A DNA stretch of 64,000 bases from Emydura subglobosa (GCA_007922225.1 ML680053.1:13275877-13339876); one strand, 5' to 3'; counted from the first letter of the stretch, positions 11,301-26,300 are shown. Notes: a model not told the origin generated them from the letters alone. A program made the numbers and translations.

Positions 11301-14300
11301 GCATGTGTGAGTACAGTGCTATGTGCAATAGTGATTCTAGGACACAAACCTTCAATTTTCTAGTTGGAACTCTGGAAATTAGCTCCAATTGCCATAGCAA
11401 CAAAAGCCACCCTCTTTAAGGAATATATCCAGCAGAGACTGGGAGAGGTCACCAAGACCTGAATGTGTCAGAAGCCAGGGATGTTTTCCTAAGGGGAGAG
11501 GAAGTAGAGTTAAAGGCTGAAGAGAGGAGCACTGTAGTGAGATGAAAGCTCTGGAGAAAAAATAGAAGGATTCCACTTACAAAATAATAGATTCAAAGAA
11601 GTGTGTCAAGATTGATTAGAAGCCTTGAAAAACTCTCATATGAAATGCGACTGAAAAGAGTGGGATTGTTTACTTTAGACGTTAGATGGACTAGAGAGGA
11701 CATGATACAAGTATATAAAATAATGAATCTTACAGAGAGGGTAGCTCTCTCAGCTAATCCTAAGTAAGCCCCAGTCCCTGCAGCTGACCTAAGGGATAGC
11801 TATCAGATCCCTCAGTGGCCCTTATCAGATCTTCCCTCCTCAGCAGAACCAAGGTTCCTGCTCCCAGCCAGGAAGATGGAAAGTGTGAGTTGATTTAGAT
11901 CATCACGTCTCATGATTTATGATAGGCTCCACAGCTTCCTTCTCTTGCTCCCGTGAGAGCACCACCCTACTGCTGATTTGAACTTCTCTCCCCTTCCCCT
12001 GCCAGTAGCAGCAGTGGGCTCCACTGTCTCCAAGCTGGCCAGCATATGTGCACTTGAGAGAGAAGAGTTTTCTGTTGTTTTTGGCCTCTCAGAATTCAGC
12101 ATTCTTAGCTAGCTCATCATGTCTGTAACCCACACTGACAGAGGGCCCTGCTGGCTGGGCCACAGGGAGGTTTAGAAGTCTGCTAGTGCCTCCAAGCTAA
12201 TAGACCCGGGCCTTTAGTTCAAGCAGTAGAGGTTTATGTTTTTAGATCCAGAGGTCCCAGATGTAAGCCTCTGTGACGGGGTGTACAAACCGCACGCTGG
12301 GAAACAGAGAGTCAAGGAGCAGCTTTGGGCCCAGGAGGTTTCACTCAGCCATGTCTGGTGGGTGTCCTAGCAATAGAGGTGGAGTTTAAAAGGGTGGAGC
12401 ACCGCTCCCTTGGGGCAGGGAGGGATAGCAGTGCAAGGGACCGGACCTGCACTGGTAGCTCCTGCAGGGATACAGCAGGAGTCCCACACTGCCCAGAGCA
12501 GACCTTGATACAGAGCTGCAGGCTGCTGCTGGGGAAACAGCAGAGCTAATTTTCTGATACCGTCTCGCATCACCTTCTCATAAAGAAACTAGGGAAATAC
12601 ACCCTAGATGGAGCTACTATAAGGTAGCTGGTTGGAAAACCGTTCCCAAAGAGCATTAATCACAGGTTGACAGTCAAACTGGAAAGGCATGTCAACTGGA
12701 GTCCTGCAGGGTCAGTTCTGGGTCCGGTTCTGTTCAATGTCTTCATCAATGATTTAGATAATGGCACAGAGAGTGCACTTATGAAGTCTGGGACAATACC
12801 AAGCTGGGAGGGGTTGCAAGTGCTTTGGAGAATAGGATTAAAATTCAAAGTGATCTAGACAAACTGGAGATATGGTCTGAAGTAAATAGGATGAAATTCA
12901 ATAAGGACAAATACAAAGTACTCGACTTAGGAAGGAACAGTCAGTTGGACACATACAAAATAGCAAATGACTGCTTCGGAAAGAGTACTGCAGAAAGGGA
13001 TCTGGGGGTTCTAATGGATCACAAGCTAAATATGAGTCAACAGTGTAACACTGTTGCAAAAAAAGCAAACATCATTCTGGGATGTCTTAACAGGCGTGTT
13101 GTAACCAAGACATGAGAAGTAATTCTTCCACTCTACTCTACGCTGATTAGGTTTCAGCTGGTGTATTGTGTCCAGTTCTGGGTGCCACATTTCAGAAAAG
13201 ATGTAGACAAACTGGAGAAAGTCCAGAGAAGAGCAACAAAAATGATTAAAAGTCTGGAAAACATGACCTATGAGAGAAGAGTGAAAAAACTGGGTTTGTT
13301 TAGTGTGGAGAATACTGGGGGGAGGGACATGGTAAGTTTTCAAGTACATAAAAGATTATAAGGAGGAGGGAGAAATATTTTTCTTGTTAACCTCTGAGGA
13401 TAGGACAAGAAGCAATGGGCTTTAATTGCAGCAAGGGTGGTTTAGGTTGGACATAAGGAAAAACTTCCTAACTGCCAGCGTAGTTAATCATTGGAATAAA
13501 TTACCTAGGGAGGTTGTGGAATCTCCATTACTGAAGCTTTTTAAGAGCAGATCAGACAAACACCTGTCAGGGATAGTCTAGATAATGCTTGGCCCTGCCA
13601 TAAATGCAGGGGACTGGACTAGAAGACCTCTCTAGGTCCCCTCCAGTCCTACATTTCTATGATTCTATTGTAATGGGGGAAGAACCTCAAGAACCCATTC
13701 AGTTGAGTACATGCTGCAAGTCAATACCTAGGCTTTTCTCAAGTTTGCCACCTGTCTGAAGAGCCATGTGTGAGAGAATGTGGAAAGCCAGGAGGTGACC
13801 CACCACTCTCAGCACTTAAACAGTAATTAGCTCCATTAGGAAAGGCCTGATGGAGGAGGAGACGGAGTAGTTAATATTCTAAGCAGAGGGGGAGTGCTGA
13901 ACTAATTATCCCACCAGCTGGGGAGGCTAGTTAAAAGCACAGGAAGGAAGTGCAATGGAAGGAGGGGTTGGTAGAGTCCATAGGAAGTGAGGTTTCTGGT
14001 TGGTGAGATTCCTTCCTCTTTCTGGAGAAATGGCTGAGGGTTGAAGGACACTGTAGTTGGAAGTGCTACACAGGGATTATGATGGCGAGTTGGTGCTGGC
14101 AACATTAATAAGACTAACAGCAGTACTGATAAGCAAGAGGTATCCAAAACTGTGAAGGGGTGGGAGAGAAGCGTACCCTTTCTCATCAAGCAATGGTGTG
14201 TGTTCACTGCTGCAGCAGAGGAATGGTCACATCTGAGTCTGTGTGTCATCCACCCTGGCCTTTGTTAAGTTGTAGATACAAACATCCTTACTCTAGCTGC

Positions 14301-17300
14301 ATTGGTAAGGATTGGAAAAGTCCTAGACATATGCTGAAATGGCAGCAGACTGTATGAAGTCATCATTTCTTATAATAGATTAACACAGTGTATCCACCTT
14401 ATCCAATTTCCTAACTCGATATTCAGCTATCTCAATCTAAATTGTTCTTCATATATACACCTGGAGTTCTCCCATAAATGTCGTATGTATTCTAAACTGC
14501 CTACTCAGTGCATACTTACATAAAACCTAGTAAAATCTCTGTTCATTTCTCTCCAGTAAGGCCCCATAGAATGCAGAATGCAGAAGTTAAACTAAATTGC
14601 TTTCACCACTTTAAACACTCTCTCATCCCTCCAAAAAGCTCCTTTCTTGTTTCTTTGGCGTCCTTTCACTTTACTTTCTTGGCACCCAGGCAAAAGAGAA
14701 AATTTTCCCTCCTTCAGTTTCCTCTCTCCTGTTCTCCCACCCTCTAGTCCCTCAGTTATAGTGAAGACAAGGGATGCATCAAGGGATGAATTGGACAGAA
14801 AATCATGAAAATCTCTCTCAGAACTCTGTTCCCTCTTCCTTCAAGCATGCTACTGTGTCTCCCTCCCATCTATCTTAGGTATTTATATGGTACCCATTGT
14901 TGTGGTATCTGAGCATCTCATAATCTTTAATATATTTATCATCACAACACCCCTCTGAGGTAGGGAAGTGCTATTATCCTCACTTAACAGATGGGGAGGC
15001 ACAGATCCTCAGAAGTACTTAAGTGCCTAATGATATCCTTTGAGGATCCAGGCTTAAGTGGTTTGGCCAGGAAGTGAGAACAGGGAATTGAAGTTTTTTA
15101 AGTTCCGGATTGATGCTCTAATAACCGGAACATCCTTCCTCCTCCTGTTCCTCAATACAACTGTCCTTTTCGGTACTGACTATGCGTCTTGCCACAACTT
15201 ACTTTCTAAATTCATCGTAGATTCTCCATGGTTTGGTTTCCATTCTTTTCATGTGAGACCGAAACAGCTGTCACCACAGGAGGGACAAGGCAGTGGAGCA
15301 AATGGAGGGCATAGAAGAAGCCTAGCTGATAAGTGGCAAATACAATTGCTTGGCAACAAAAACAAACATACAGGCAATGCAAGAGGCTCACAGCATTCCA
15401 GGAAACCTGGGCCAACCCACTCCTGCTATGAGCAATAAGATTTATTAGGGATGATGAAAATAATTTATCAGGGCACTGCCGGCTCATCCAATGGGAAGCT
15501 TGGTTTTCCGTTGAAGCAGAAAAACTGCTGGTTGCAAACCAGGTTGGTGTACAATTTAAAGGTCCTCTCTCGTGTCCATGATTTGAGTATGTAAGCACCA
15601 CCCTGGTTAATTAGGTCACAATAGCAAGGTCTCTTGAGCACTTCATGGAGATCTCGGCCTATCCCTCCCAGAATTTTGTGAGATGTCTTCCTGGTAGTTT
15701 TGTCCAATTGACATAGGTAAAGCCATTCTGCTTTGGAGAGTTCCTCTCTTGCTGCATAGAAGTCAATAGCTGCATATGGGCCCCTTAATAAGTAGCTGGG
15801 TCAACCATATCCTACCAGCCTGAGCAAGCTTGCAGTTGACTACAGGCATTAGCGGCTATTTTAATTTGCTTGTAATTTATGCTTGGGGTTGAGGTTTTTA
15901 GGGAGGGTTTTCAGAGGGCTGGGATATGAGGAGCAATTGTTTTAGATATAATGAAAAAGCTGTGTTGAAAAGATAAGAATGGTCCAATAAAGAGAGTGCT
16001 GGACAGGGACTCAGGAAACCTGGGTGGTATTGCTTGTTCTGCCACTGACCTTCTCTATGAAAGGTTTTCCTAATATCCAACCTAGACCTCCCTCCAAAGC
16101 AACTTGATACCATTGCTCCTAGTTCTGTCATCTACTACCACTGAGAACAGCCTAGCTCCATCCTCCCTGGAACCCCCTTTCAGGTAGTTAAAGGCTGCTA
16201 ACAAATCCCCCTCCCTCTTCTCTTCTTCAGACTGAACAGGCCCAGTTCCCTCAGTCTCGCCTCATAAATCATGTGCTCCAGCCCCCCAATAATTTTTGTT
16301 GCCCTCCACTGGATTTTCTCCAATTTGTCCACATCCTTCCTGTAGTGGGCGGGGGCCCATTTCTTGGCAACAAGGGCACACTGTTAATTTATATTCAGCT
16401 TCTTGTCCACTGTAATCCCCAGGTCGTTTTCTGCAGAATTACTGCCTGGGCAGTCCCCAGTCTGCAGCAATGCATGGGATTCTTCTGTCCTAAGTGCAGG
16501 ACTCTGCACTTGTCATTACTGAACTTCATCAGATTTCTGATGCTCCAATTCTTCTGGGTCACTCTGTACCCTATCAGTATCCTCCAGCGTATCTAGCACT
16601 CCCCCTAGCTTAGTGTCATCTGCAAACTTGCTGAGGGTGCAATCCACCCCATCCTCCAAATCATTAATGAAGATGTTGAACATAACTGGCCACAGCACCA
16701 ACCCCTGGGCCACTCTGCTTGTTACCGGCTGTCAACTAGACATCGAGCCGTTGATCACTACCCATTGAGCCCAATGATCTAACCAGCTTTCTATCCATCT
16801 TATAGTCCATTCATCCAACCCATATTTCTGTAATTTGCTTGCAAGAATACTGTGGGAGACAATATCAAAAGCTTTGCTAAAATCAAGATATATCAGGTCC
16901 ACTGCTTTCCCCATATCCATAGAGCCAATCAATCTCATCATAGAAGTCAATCAGGTTGGTCAGGCATGACTTGCTCTTGGTGAATCCATGCTGACTGATC
17001 CTGATCAGCTTCCTCTCTTCCAAATGCTTCAAAATGATTTCTTGAGGACCTGCTCCATGATTTTTCTGGGGACTGAAGTGAGGCTGACTGGTCTGTGATT
17101 CCTTGAATCCTCCTCCTTCCCTTTTTTGAAGATGGGCACTATATTTGCCTTTTTCCAGTTGTCCAGAACCTCCCCCAATCATCACCAGTTTTCAGAGATA
17201 ATAGCCAATGGCTCTGCAATCACATCAGCCAACTCCTTCCGCACCCTCGGATGCATTGCATCTGGCCTCATGGACTTGTGCATGTCCAGCTTTTCTAAAT

Positions 17301-20300
17301 AGTCCTGAACCTATTCTTTCACCACTGAGGGCTGCTCACCTGCTTCCCATACTGAGCTGCCCATTGCAGTAGTCTGGGAGCTGACCTTGTCTATGAAGAC
17401 AGAGGCAAAAAAAGCATTGGGTACCTCAGCTTTTCCCACGTCATCTGTCATTAGGTTGCCTCCCCATTCTGTAAGGAGCCCACACTTTTGGTGGCCTTCT
17501 TCTTGTTGCTAACATACCTGTAGAAACCTTTCTTGAACTCTTCTTGTTCGCAAATCATTTGTGAATTAATCCTGAATTCTGCTATAATTGTGTACTCATT
17601 GCACTCATGCAATAATGCACTCATTTTGGATAAGTTTTGGCCTAATCGTTATGATGATTAATGTCCAGATTATATATTGTTTACAAATAGTTCACTTTGA
17701 CTATTTAGTATTTTTTATTATTCGTGTTGTGTCACAATTTTTTTAAAAGGAAAAAATAAAGAATAACAAATCAGTGGCTTGAATTTTCAGATGTACAATT
17801 ATTTGTGCTAAAATTTGTGAAATATTTAGAATTCACAAACATTTTGAAGATATGCGCGAGAATAACAAATAAAATGTCCCCATTAGAGTTGAGTGGAAAA
17901 TCATAGTTTCCATTCCACAGAAAATGCCAGTATTTCACCATTTGTTTTCATACCAAATCACACAAAAAGTCAAAATATCAAAATTTTTCACAGAAGGAAG
18001 AGTTCAGAAAAATTTTGATTTAGAAATGTCAAAACATTTCATTCTGACACTTTTTTGATCAAAATGAAAGGTTTGAACATTCCTAAATCAAAACATTTCA
18101 TTTCAGTGTGTTGAACTGAATTAAAATGTTTTGTTTTGAGTCATTTTGACGTTAAATTGCATCTGCCTCAGAGTGCTTTATCGGAGTTGTAATTTGGGTA
18201 CCTCTTGTCCCCATTCTTCCCTATGGACTGGGCTCTGTGGCTGAACTACATCTCCTATGATGCACCGCATGACTCATTCAGAGGAGACACTGCAATGCAT
18301 CATGGGAGATACAGTCTGAGATTTTTTGCAAGATTATATGAGAGAATGAGGGAATGATGTACCCAAACTACACCTCCCATGAGGCCCCATCCACAGCACT
18401 ATATGCAAATGCAGTTTAATGTCAAATAGACTGAAAACAAAATATTTTCGTTCAGTTTAGGCAAACCAAAACTGTCTTGATTTGGGTATAACTGACCTGA
18501 TACAAAATATGTTGTTTCAATCTTCCTATAAAAAAAAATCAGCAAATTGGAAATTTTCCTATGGAAAATTTTGATTGCGCAGAAACTGCATTTTCCAATG
18601 AAAAATCATTTTCACAGAAAATTCCTGAACAGCTGTAGTACCCACAAATACTAGTAAACAAAACAAAACAAAAAAATGTAAAAACATGACTGAATCAAAA
18701 GACAACTCAGAATTTGCAAATAAAAAAAAATGTACAAATCATTTTTCTCCCTATTTGTCCAGAACTGATTGTCTCTGATTGTCCAAGAGTTGACACTATA
18801 ATAGAGGATCAATTTAAATGTATACCCCAAATTAGAAAACATGGTAAGAGGACCAAAAAAGTGCCACCATGGCTAAACAACAAAGTAAAAGAAGCAGTTA
18901 GAGGCAAAAAGGCATCCTTTAAAAGGTGGAAGTTAAATCGTATCGAGGAAAATAGAAAGGATCATAAACTCTGGCAAGAGAAGTGTACAAATATAATTAG
19001 GAAGGCCAAAAAAGAATTTGAAGAATAGCTAGCCACAGACTCAGAAAGTAACAGAAAAATATTTTTTAAGTACATCAGAAGCAGAAAACCTGGTAAACAA
19101 CTACTGGGGCCACTGAACGATTGAGATGCTAAAGGAGAACTCAAGGAAGATAAGGCTATTGCGGAGGAACTACATGAATTGCTTGCATCAGTTTTCACAA
19201 CTGAGGATGTGAGGGAGACTCCTAAACTGGAGCCATTCTTTTTAGTGACAAATCTGAGGAACTATCCCACACTGAGGTGTCATTTGAGGAGGTTTTGGAA
19301 TAAACTGATAAATTAAACTGTAATAAGTCGCCAGGACCACATGGTATCCATCCAGGAGTTCTGAAGGAACACTAATGTGAAATTGTAGAATTACTATCTG
19401 TGGTATAAAGTTCCAGAGGGGTAGCTGTGTTAGTCTGTATACAGCAAAAATAACGAGAGTCCTGTAGCACTTTAAAGACTAACAAATTTAATTTCTGCAG
19501 GCATAAACTTTCGTGGGCTGTAACCTACTTCGTCAGATGTATGGAATAGAAATCACATAGGAGGTATATATATACATATCCAAGGGTAAGTAACAACAAT
19601 GGGGAAGGTAGATAAAGCAAAGTCCATTCAGTTAGAGTAGTTGAGGCCTATTCACAACTATTGATTAGGAAGTGAGAATGTGTGAACAGTGACAATTACT
19701 TCTTGTAATGAGATAACCATTCCAAGTCCGATTCAGACCCAATTTGATTGTGTCAAGTTTGCAGATGATTTCTAGCTCAGCAGTTTCTCTATGATCTGTT
19801 TTTGAAGTTTTTTTGTAGAAGTATAGCAACTTTCAAGTCAGTGACAGAGTGTCCTGGGAGATTAAAGTGTTCTCTGACTGGTTTATGGATATTATTATTT
19901 TTATGTCTGATTTGTATTCATTTTTTCTTTTGTGTAGTGATAGTCCAGTTTGGCCAATGTACATGGCTGAGTGGCATTGCTGGCACATGATGGCATATAT
20001 TACATTAGTAAATGTACAGGTGAATGAGCCCCTTATGGTGTGGCTGATGTGGTTAGGACCAGTGATGGTATCTCTAGAGTCGATGTGCGGGCAGAGTTGG
20101 CAATGGGGTTTGTTGCAGGGGTAGGTTCCTGGGTTAGTGTTCTTGTTGTATGGTGTACGGTTGCTGGTGAGTATTTGCTTCAGGTTGGGGGGCTGTCTGT
20201 AAGCAAGGATAGGTCTGCCTCCCATGGCTTGAGTGAGTGAGGGATCATCTGCTAGGATAGGTTGTAGATCCTTAATGATGTGTTAGAGAGATTTTAACTG

Positions 20301-23300
20301 GGGACTGTAGGTGATGCCAGTGGTGTTCTGTTGTTTTCTTTGTTGGGTCTGTCCTGTAGTAGTTGACTTCTGGGTACCCGTCTGGCTCTGTCAATTTGTT
20401 TTTTCACCTCTCCAGGTGGGTATTGTAGTTTTAAGAAGATCCCATAGGTTTTATGGAGATCCCGTAGGTGTTTGTCTCTGTCTGAGGGATCGGAGCAAAT
20501 TCGGTTGTATCTTAAGGCTTGACTGTAGACAATGGATCATGTAATGTGTCCAGGGTGGAAGCTGGAGGCATGAAGATATGTATTGCGGTCAGTTGGTTTT
20601 CGGTATAGGGTGGTATTAATGTGACCATCCTTTATTTGTTTTGTAGTGTCCAGGAAGTGTATTTCTTGTGTGGACTGGTCCAAGCTGAGGTGGATAGTGG
20701 GGTGGAAATTATTGAAATCCCAGTGGAATTCTTCGAGGGACTCTTTCCTGTGGGTCCAGAAAATGAAAATGTCATCAATATAGTGTAGGTAAAGAAGAGG
20801 TGCTTGGGGACAAGTTTTGAGGAAGCGGTGTTCTAGGTCAGCCATAAAAATGTTGGCATACTGTGGGGCCATGTGGGTGCCCATAGCTGTGCCACTGACT
20901 TGAAGGTATAGATTGGCTCCAGATCTGAAGTAGTTGTGGGTCAGGACAAAGTCACAAACCAGCTACCAGGTGTGACATATCATCATCAGGGAAAATGTTC
21001 CTGATGGCTTGTAGTCCATCTTTGTGTGGAATGTTGTTGTACACAGCTTCTACATCCATAGTGGCTAGGATGGTGTTTTCTGGAAGATCACTGATGCATT
21101 GTAGTTTTCTCAGGAAGTCAGAGGTATCACGAAGATAGCTAGGAGTGCTGGTGGCATAGGGCCTGAGGAGAGAGTCCATATAGCCTGATAGTCCTGCTGT
21201 GAGAATGCCAATGCCCGAGATGATGGGGCGTCCAGGATTCCCAGGTTTGTGGATCTTGGGTAGCAGATAGAATAACCCTGGTCGGGGCTCAGGGGATGTG
21301 TCTGTGTAGATTTGTTCCTGTGTTTCTTTAGGGAGTTTCTTAAGTAGATGTTGTAGTTTCTTTTGGTATTCCTCAGTGGGATCATACAGTAGTGGCTTGT
21401 AGAATGTGATGTTGGAGAGTTGTTTGTCAGCCTCCTGTTCGTAATCCAATCTATTCATGATGACAACGGCACCTAAATCAGCTTCTGTACCAGAAGACTG
21501 GAGCATAGCTAATGTGATGCCAATTTTTAAAAAAAGCTCCAGAGGCAATCCCAGCAATTACAGGCCGGTAAACCTAACTTCAGTACCAGGCAAATTCATT
21601 GAAACTATAGTAGATAACAGAATTATCAGACACAAAATGAATATGATTTGTTGGAGAAGAGTAAACATGGTTTTTGTAAAGAGAAACCAAGCCTCACCAA
21701 TCATAGAGTCATAGAAGATTGGGGTTGGAAGGGATCTCAGGAGGTCATCTAATCTAACCCCCTCCTCAAAGCAGGACCAATCCCAACTAAATCATGCCTA
21801 CTGAATCAATCTACTGAAATTCTTTGTGGAGGTCAACAAGCATGTGGGCAAATATTCTGATTTTCAGAAAGCCTTTGACCACCAAAGGCTCTTAAGCAAA
21901 GTAAGGGGTTATGGGATAAGAGGGAAGGTCCTCTCCTAGAACTGTAACTGGTTAAAAGATAAGAAATAAAGGGTAGGAATAAATGGTCAGTTTTCAAAAT
22001 GGAGAGAGGTAAATAGTGGTGTCCCCCAGGGGTTTGTATTGGGGCCAGTACGGTTCAACATATTCATAAATGATCTGGAAAAAGGAGTAAACAGTAAGAT
22101 GGCAAAGCTTGCACATTATACAAAACTATATCAAGATACTTAACTCCAAAGCAGACTGTGAAGAGTTACAAAGGGATCTCACAAAACTGGGTGGCTGGGC
22201 AACAAAATGGCAGATGAAATTCAATGTTGATAAATGCAAAGTAATGCACATTGGAAAACATAATCCCAACTATTCATATAAAATGATGGGGTTTATATTA
22301 GCTGTTACCACTCAGGAAAGATTTTGGAGTCATTGTGGATAGTTCTCTGAAAACATCCACTCAATATGTAGTGTCAGTCAAAAAAGTGAACAGAATGTTG
22401 GGAATCATGAGGAAATGGATAGATAATAAGACAGAAAATATCGTATTGTCTCTATATAAATCCATGGTACGTCCACATCTTGAATACAGCATGCATATCT
22501 GGTCGCCCCATCTCAAAAAAGATATATTGGATTAGAAAAGGTACAGAAAAGCACCACTAAAATGATTGGAGGTATGGAAAAGCTTCCATATAATGAGAGA
22601 TTAATAAGACTGGGACTTTTCAGATTGGAAAAGAGATGACTAATGGGGGATATGATAGAGGTCTATAAAATCATGACTGGTGTGTAGAAAGTAAATAAGG
22701 AAGTGTTATTTACTCCTTCTCATAACATAAAAACTAGAGGTCACCATATGAAATTAATTGGCAGCAGGTTTAAAATGAACAAAAAGAAGTATTTCTTTAC
22801 ACAATGCAGTGTCAAGCTGTGGAACTCCTTGCCAGAGGCTGTTTTGAAGGCCAAGATTATAATGAGGTTAAAAAAAGAACTAGATAAGTTCATGGAGGAT
22901 AAATCCATTATTGGATATTAGCTAGGTTAGGTAGGGATTGCTCTTTGCCAGAGGCTGGGAATGGCTGACAAGATGGATCACTTGATGATTACCTGTTCAG
23001 TTCATTCCCTCTGAAGCACCTGGTATTGGCCTCTGTCAGAAGACAGGACACTGGGCTAGATGGACCATTGGTCTGACCTAGTATGGCCATTCTTATGTAT
23101 GTTCTTATGTTCATAACATGGCATCTGTAAAGCATTCAGGTTTTGCATGCATACATCAAAGTTGGCAACACAATGGCTTTGTAGACCTTCAGTTTTGTTT
23201 GTTGACTAATGCCTCTGCATAACATTTGCACGTACTCTGCCAAAGGCCTCACTTGCTTTGGCAATTCTGGCGTTGGTTTCATCATCGATGTGAACTGCAC

Positions 23301-26300
23301 ATGACAGTGTACTGCTGAGATAAGTGAACTTGTCCGCTGCCTGGAGGACTTGGCCATTCACTGTGATAGTAGGCTCTCCATAAGGCTTCCCTGGTGCTGG
23401 CTGGTACATTATTTCTGTCTTCTTTATGTTGATTTTGGGACAAAAATTGTCACAAGCTGAAGAGAAATAGTCCATACTCTGCTGCCTGTCAGACTCAGAT
23501 TTGGCACTCAGGGAACAGTCATCAGTAAACACAAGATCATGAACCTTCATCTTTGCATGTAGTCTCCTCAGCTTGAAAAGCTGGCCAGCTGTCCAGTATC
23601 TGATGCCAATCCCGGTGTCACAGTCATGAAAGTAATCTGTTATCATCATACTGAAGAGAATTGAGGCCAACATACAGCCCTCATGACCCCATTGGTGACT
23701 GGGAATGGTTTGGTTAACTCACCGTCATCCATAACACAAGTGAGCATGCCGTCATGGAATTGCTGAACCATTGAGATGAATTTCTCCAGGCAACCGAATT
23801 TTGCCATAATCTTCTAAAGAACATCCTGATTAACTGTATCAAATGCTTTTTGTCAGGTCAATGGAAATCGTTTACAGGTTGGAGTTCTGTTCTGGGCATT
23901 TCTCCTGAAGTTGACAAGCTGCAAACACCACGTCTATGGTCCCATGACTTTCATCAAGCCACACTGCATCTCGGGCAAGAGCCCTTGTTCAAATGTGCAC
24001 AAGGTGATTCAACAGAATTCTGGTGAGAATTTTGCTGGCTATTGACAACAAGGAAAGGCCCCAATAGTTGTTGCAGGATTGTCTGTTATCTTTCCACTTG
24101 TACAAGTGAGAGATGGATGCATCCTTGTACTCCTGGGGTATAGTTCCTTGAGTCCACATTGACTGGAAAAATTCAATCAGTTTCAAAACCATGTGCAAGC
24201 CTCCAGTCTTATAGACTTCTGCTGGTATAACATCTGCTCCAGGTGCTTTACCATTTGACAGCAGGTCAATCGCTTTTGCAGTTTCAGTCAGCGTTGGGGG
24301 ATCAGCAAGAAATATGTTGATATCTATCTGGGGCAATTCATCAATCCTCCTCGCTAATAGATGATTGTTGATTGAGGATGTTAAGCTGTTCTGTCCACCC
24401 TTGCAGTATCTTTTTTTGTCAGTGAGCACTGTAGTGCCTTTGGAACTCAGTATTGGAGATGTTCCTGATGACCATGGCCCATAGATTGTCTTCAGAGCAT
24501 CATAGATGTTCTCTATATCATTACTGTCTGTATAGGAATGAACCTCATCCATCTTGTTGCTCAGCCATGAGTTGCACATCTCTCTAAGTTTGCATTGGAC
24601 AGTCCTCTTGAAGTTGTTGAAGGCTGCCTTTTTAGATGTTGAAGTGCTGTTTCCTAAACAGGCCTTATGGAGGCTGATGTTTTCCATTCAATAGTCTCCC
24701 TATATCAGTATCATTTTCATCAAATCAATCTTGATGTTTACGTGTGATGGAGCCAAGGGTGTTGGATGCAGATGAGTACACAGAGTCTCTAAAGGATGCC
24801 CAATTTTTCTCGATGCTTTTGGAGCTCACATCGATTATTAGAAGTTGGTTGCACAGTTCTTGAACAAAAGCCTGTTTCACATTTTCCTTTTTCAATTTGG
24901 AGATATTAAGCTCTTTGGGTGCTTTTTTATGTTGTGGTCATCTACTAGGATGTATCTGGATATTCATCTTGGAGACTATAAACCTGTGATCAGTCCAACA
25001 TTTTGTACATCTCATGGCCTTTGTCTTTCTAACATCCCATCTGTCTCTTCTGATGATGGCATAATCAATGAGATGCCAGTGCTTGGAGCATGGATGCATC
25101 CAAGACATCTTGTTATGGTTTGACAGGTGGAAGACTGTATTGGTGATGAGGACGTCCCATTCAGTGCATTTCCTCAGCAGTAGGAACCCGTTGCTGGTGC
25201 ATTTCCCAAGGCCATTTTTTCCAATCACACCTGGTCACACCTGGTAATCTGCGCAACTCTAGCATTGAAGTCATCAGGGATAATGAGTTTGTCTGCTTTT
25301 GGAACTTTTGTGTTAAGGGACCCCATGTCTTCAAGAGCACAGTTTTGAAAGTCATTTTAAATCCAGACCACCAATTATTAAAATCATGAATGTTTTTGCA
25401 CCAGATATAATTCACATTAGACAAACTGGATATCACATTAATTATTATTAATAAGACAATAATTTATAGCACCATACATTTACACTTAAGTCTTGATTCT
25501 GCAATCTACTTCTCCTACATACCTATGTCCCTGATTCAGCAAACCACTTAAACACATGATTAAGTCAGATTGACTTCAATGTTCTTAAGTATGTGCTTAA
25601 AATTAAGTATGCGATAAGTTCTTTGCCCTATAAGGATGATTAAAATATGTGCCTAATATTAAGCACTGGTTTAATGCTTTTATTAATGGGGCCTCAAAAG
25701 ACTAGGATGCTACAAATGCACAGATGGGAAGGTGGTCAGATGGACAGATTTGAGCCTGAGTTTTAAGTACACAAAGGGCAAACATTTCAAAAGGACGTAA
25801 GTCCCATTGAGTCAATGGGATTCAGATGCCTAAATCACTTTGGTTCTTTCTGAAAATTTTACCCTGAGTTTTATTGAAAGTCAATGGGAAGTAGGCTCCT
25901 AAGTAGAGCTGTGCCAATAAGTGATTTTTTGGTTCACTGGAAAAAAATGGTTTTGGGTCAAACTATATACATTTTGTTCAATCAAAAATATAACTTTTTG
26001 TTTTAATTTCAAGCTTCTTTTTATGATTAAAAATTTCAATGAAAAGTGAAGGAAATTTCAAAGCTAAAAGTTGTTTCGAATAAAAAATAAGCAAACAAAT
26101 TTTCAGATTTTTTTCAAAATTTTTGGTTGTTTTTCAACTGAAACAATTCAGTGAATTTGACATGAATTTAAGAAATGTTTTGGTCGACCCAAATCTGCAT
26201 TTTTCACTGAAAAAAAAGGTTGATAAAAAATTTCACCCAGCTGTACTCTTTACTACATACATTACTTTTGAAAGTGAGATTTAGATGCCTAAATCAGTTA

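Noticed and set aside
19833..21557. Host genes encoding an endonuclease and a reverse transcriptase
   Set aside because: Domain order, frameshifts and element ends identify a dead Penelope-like element.
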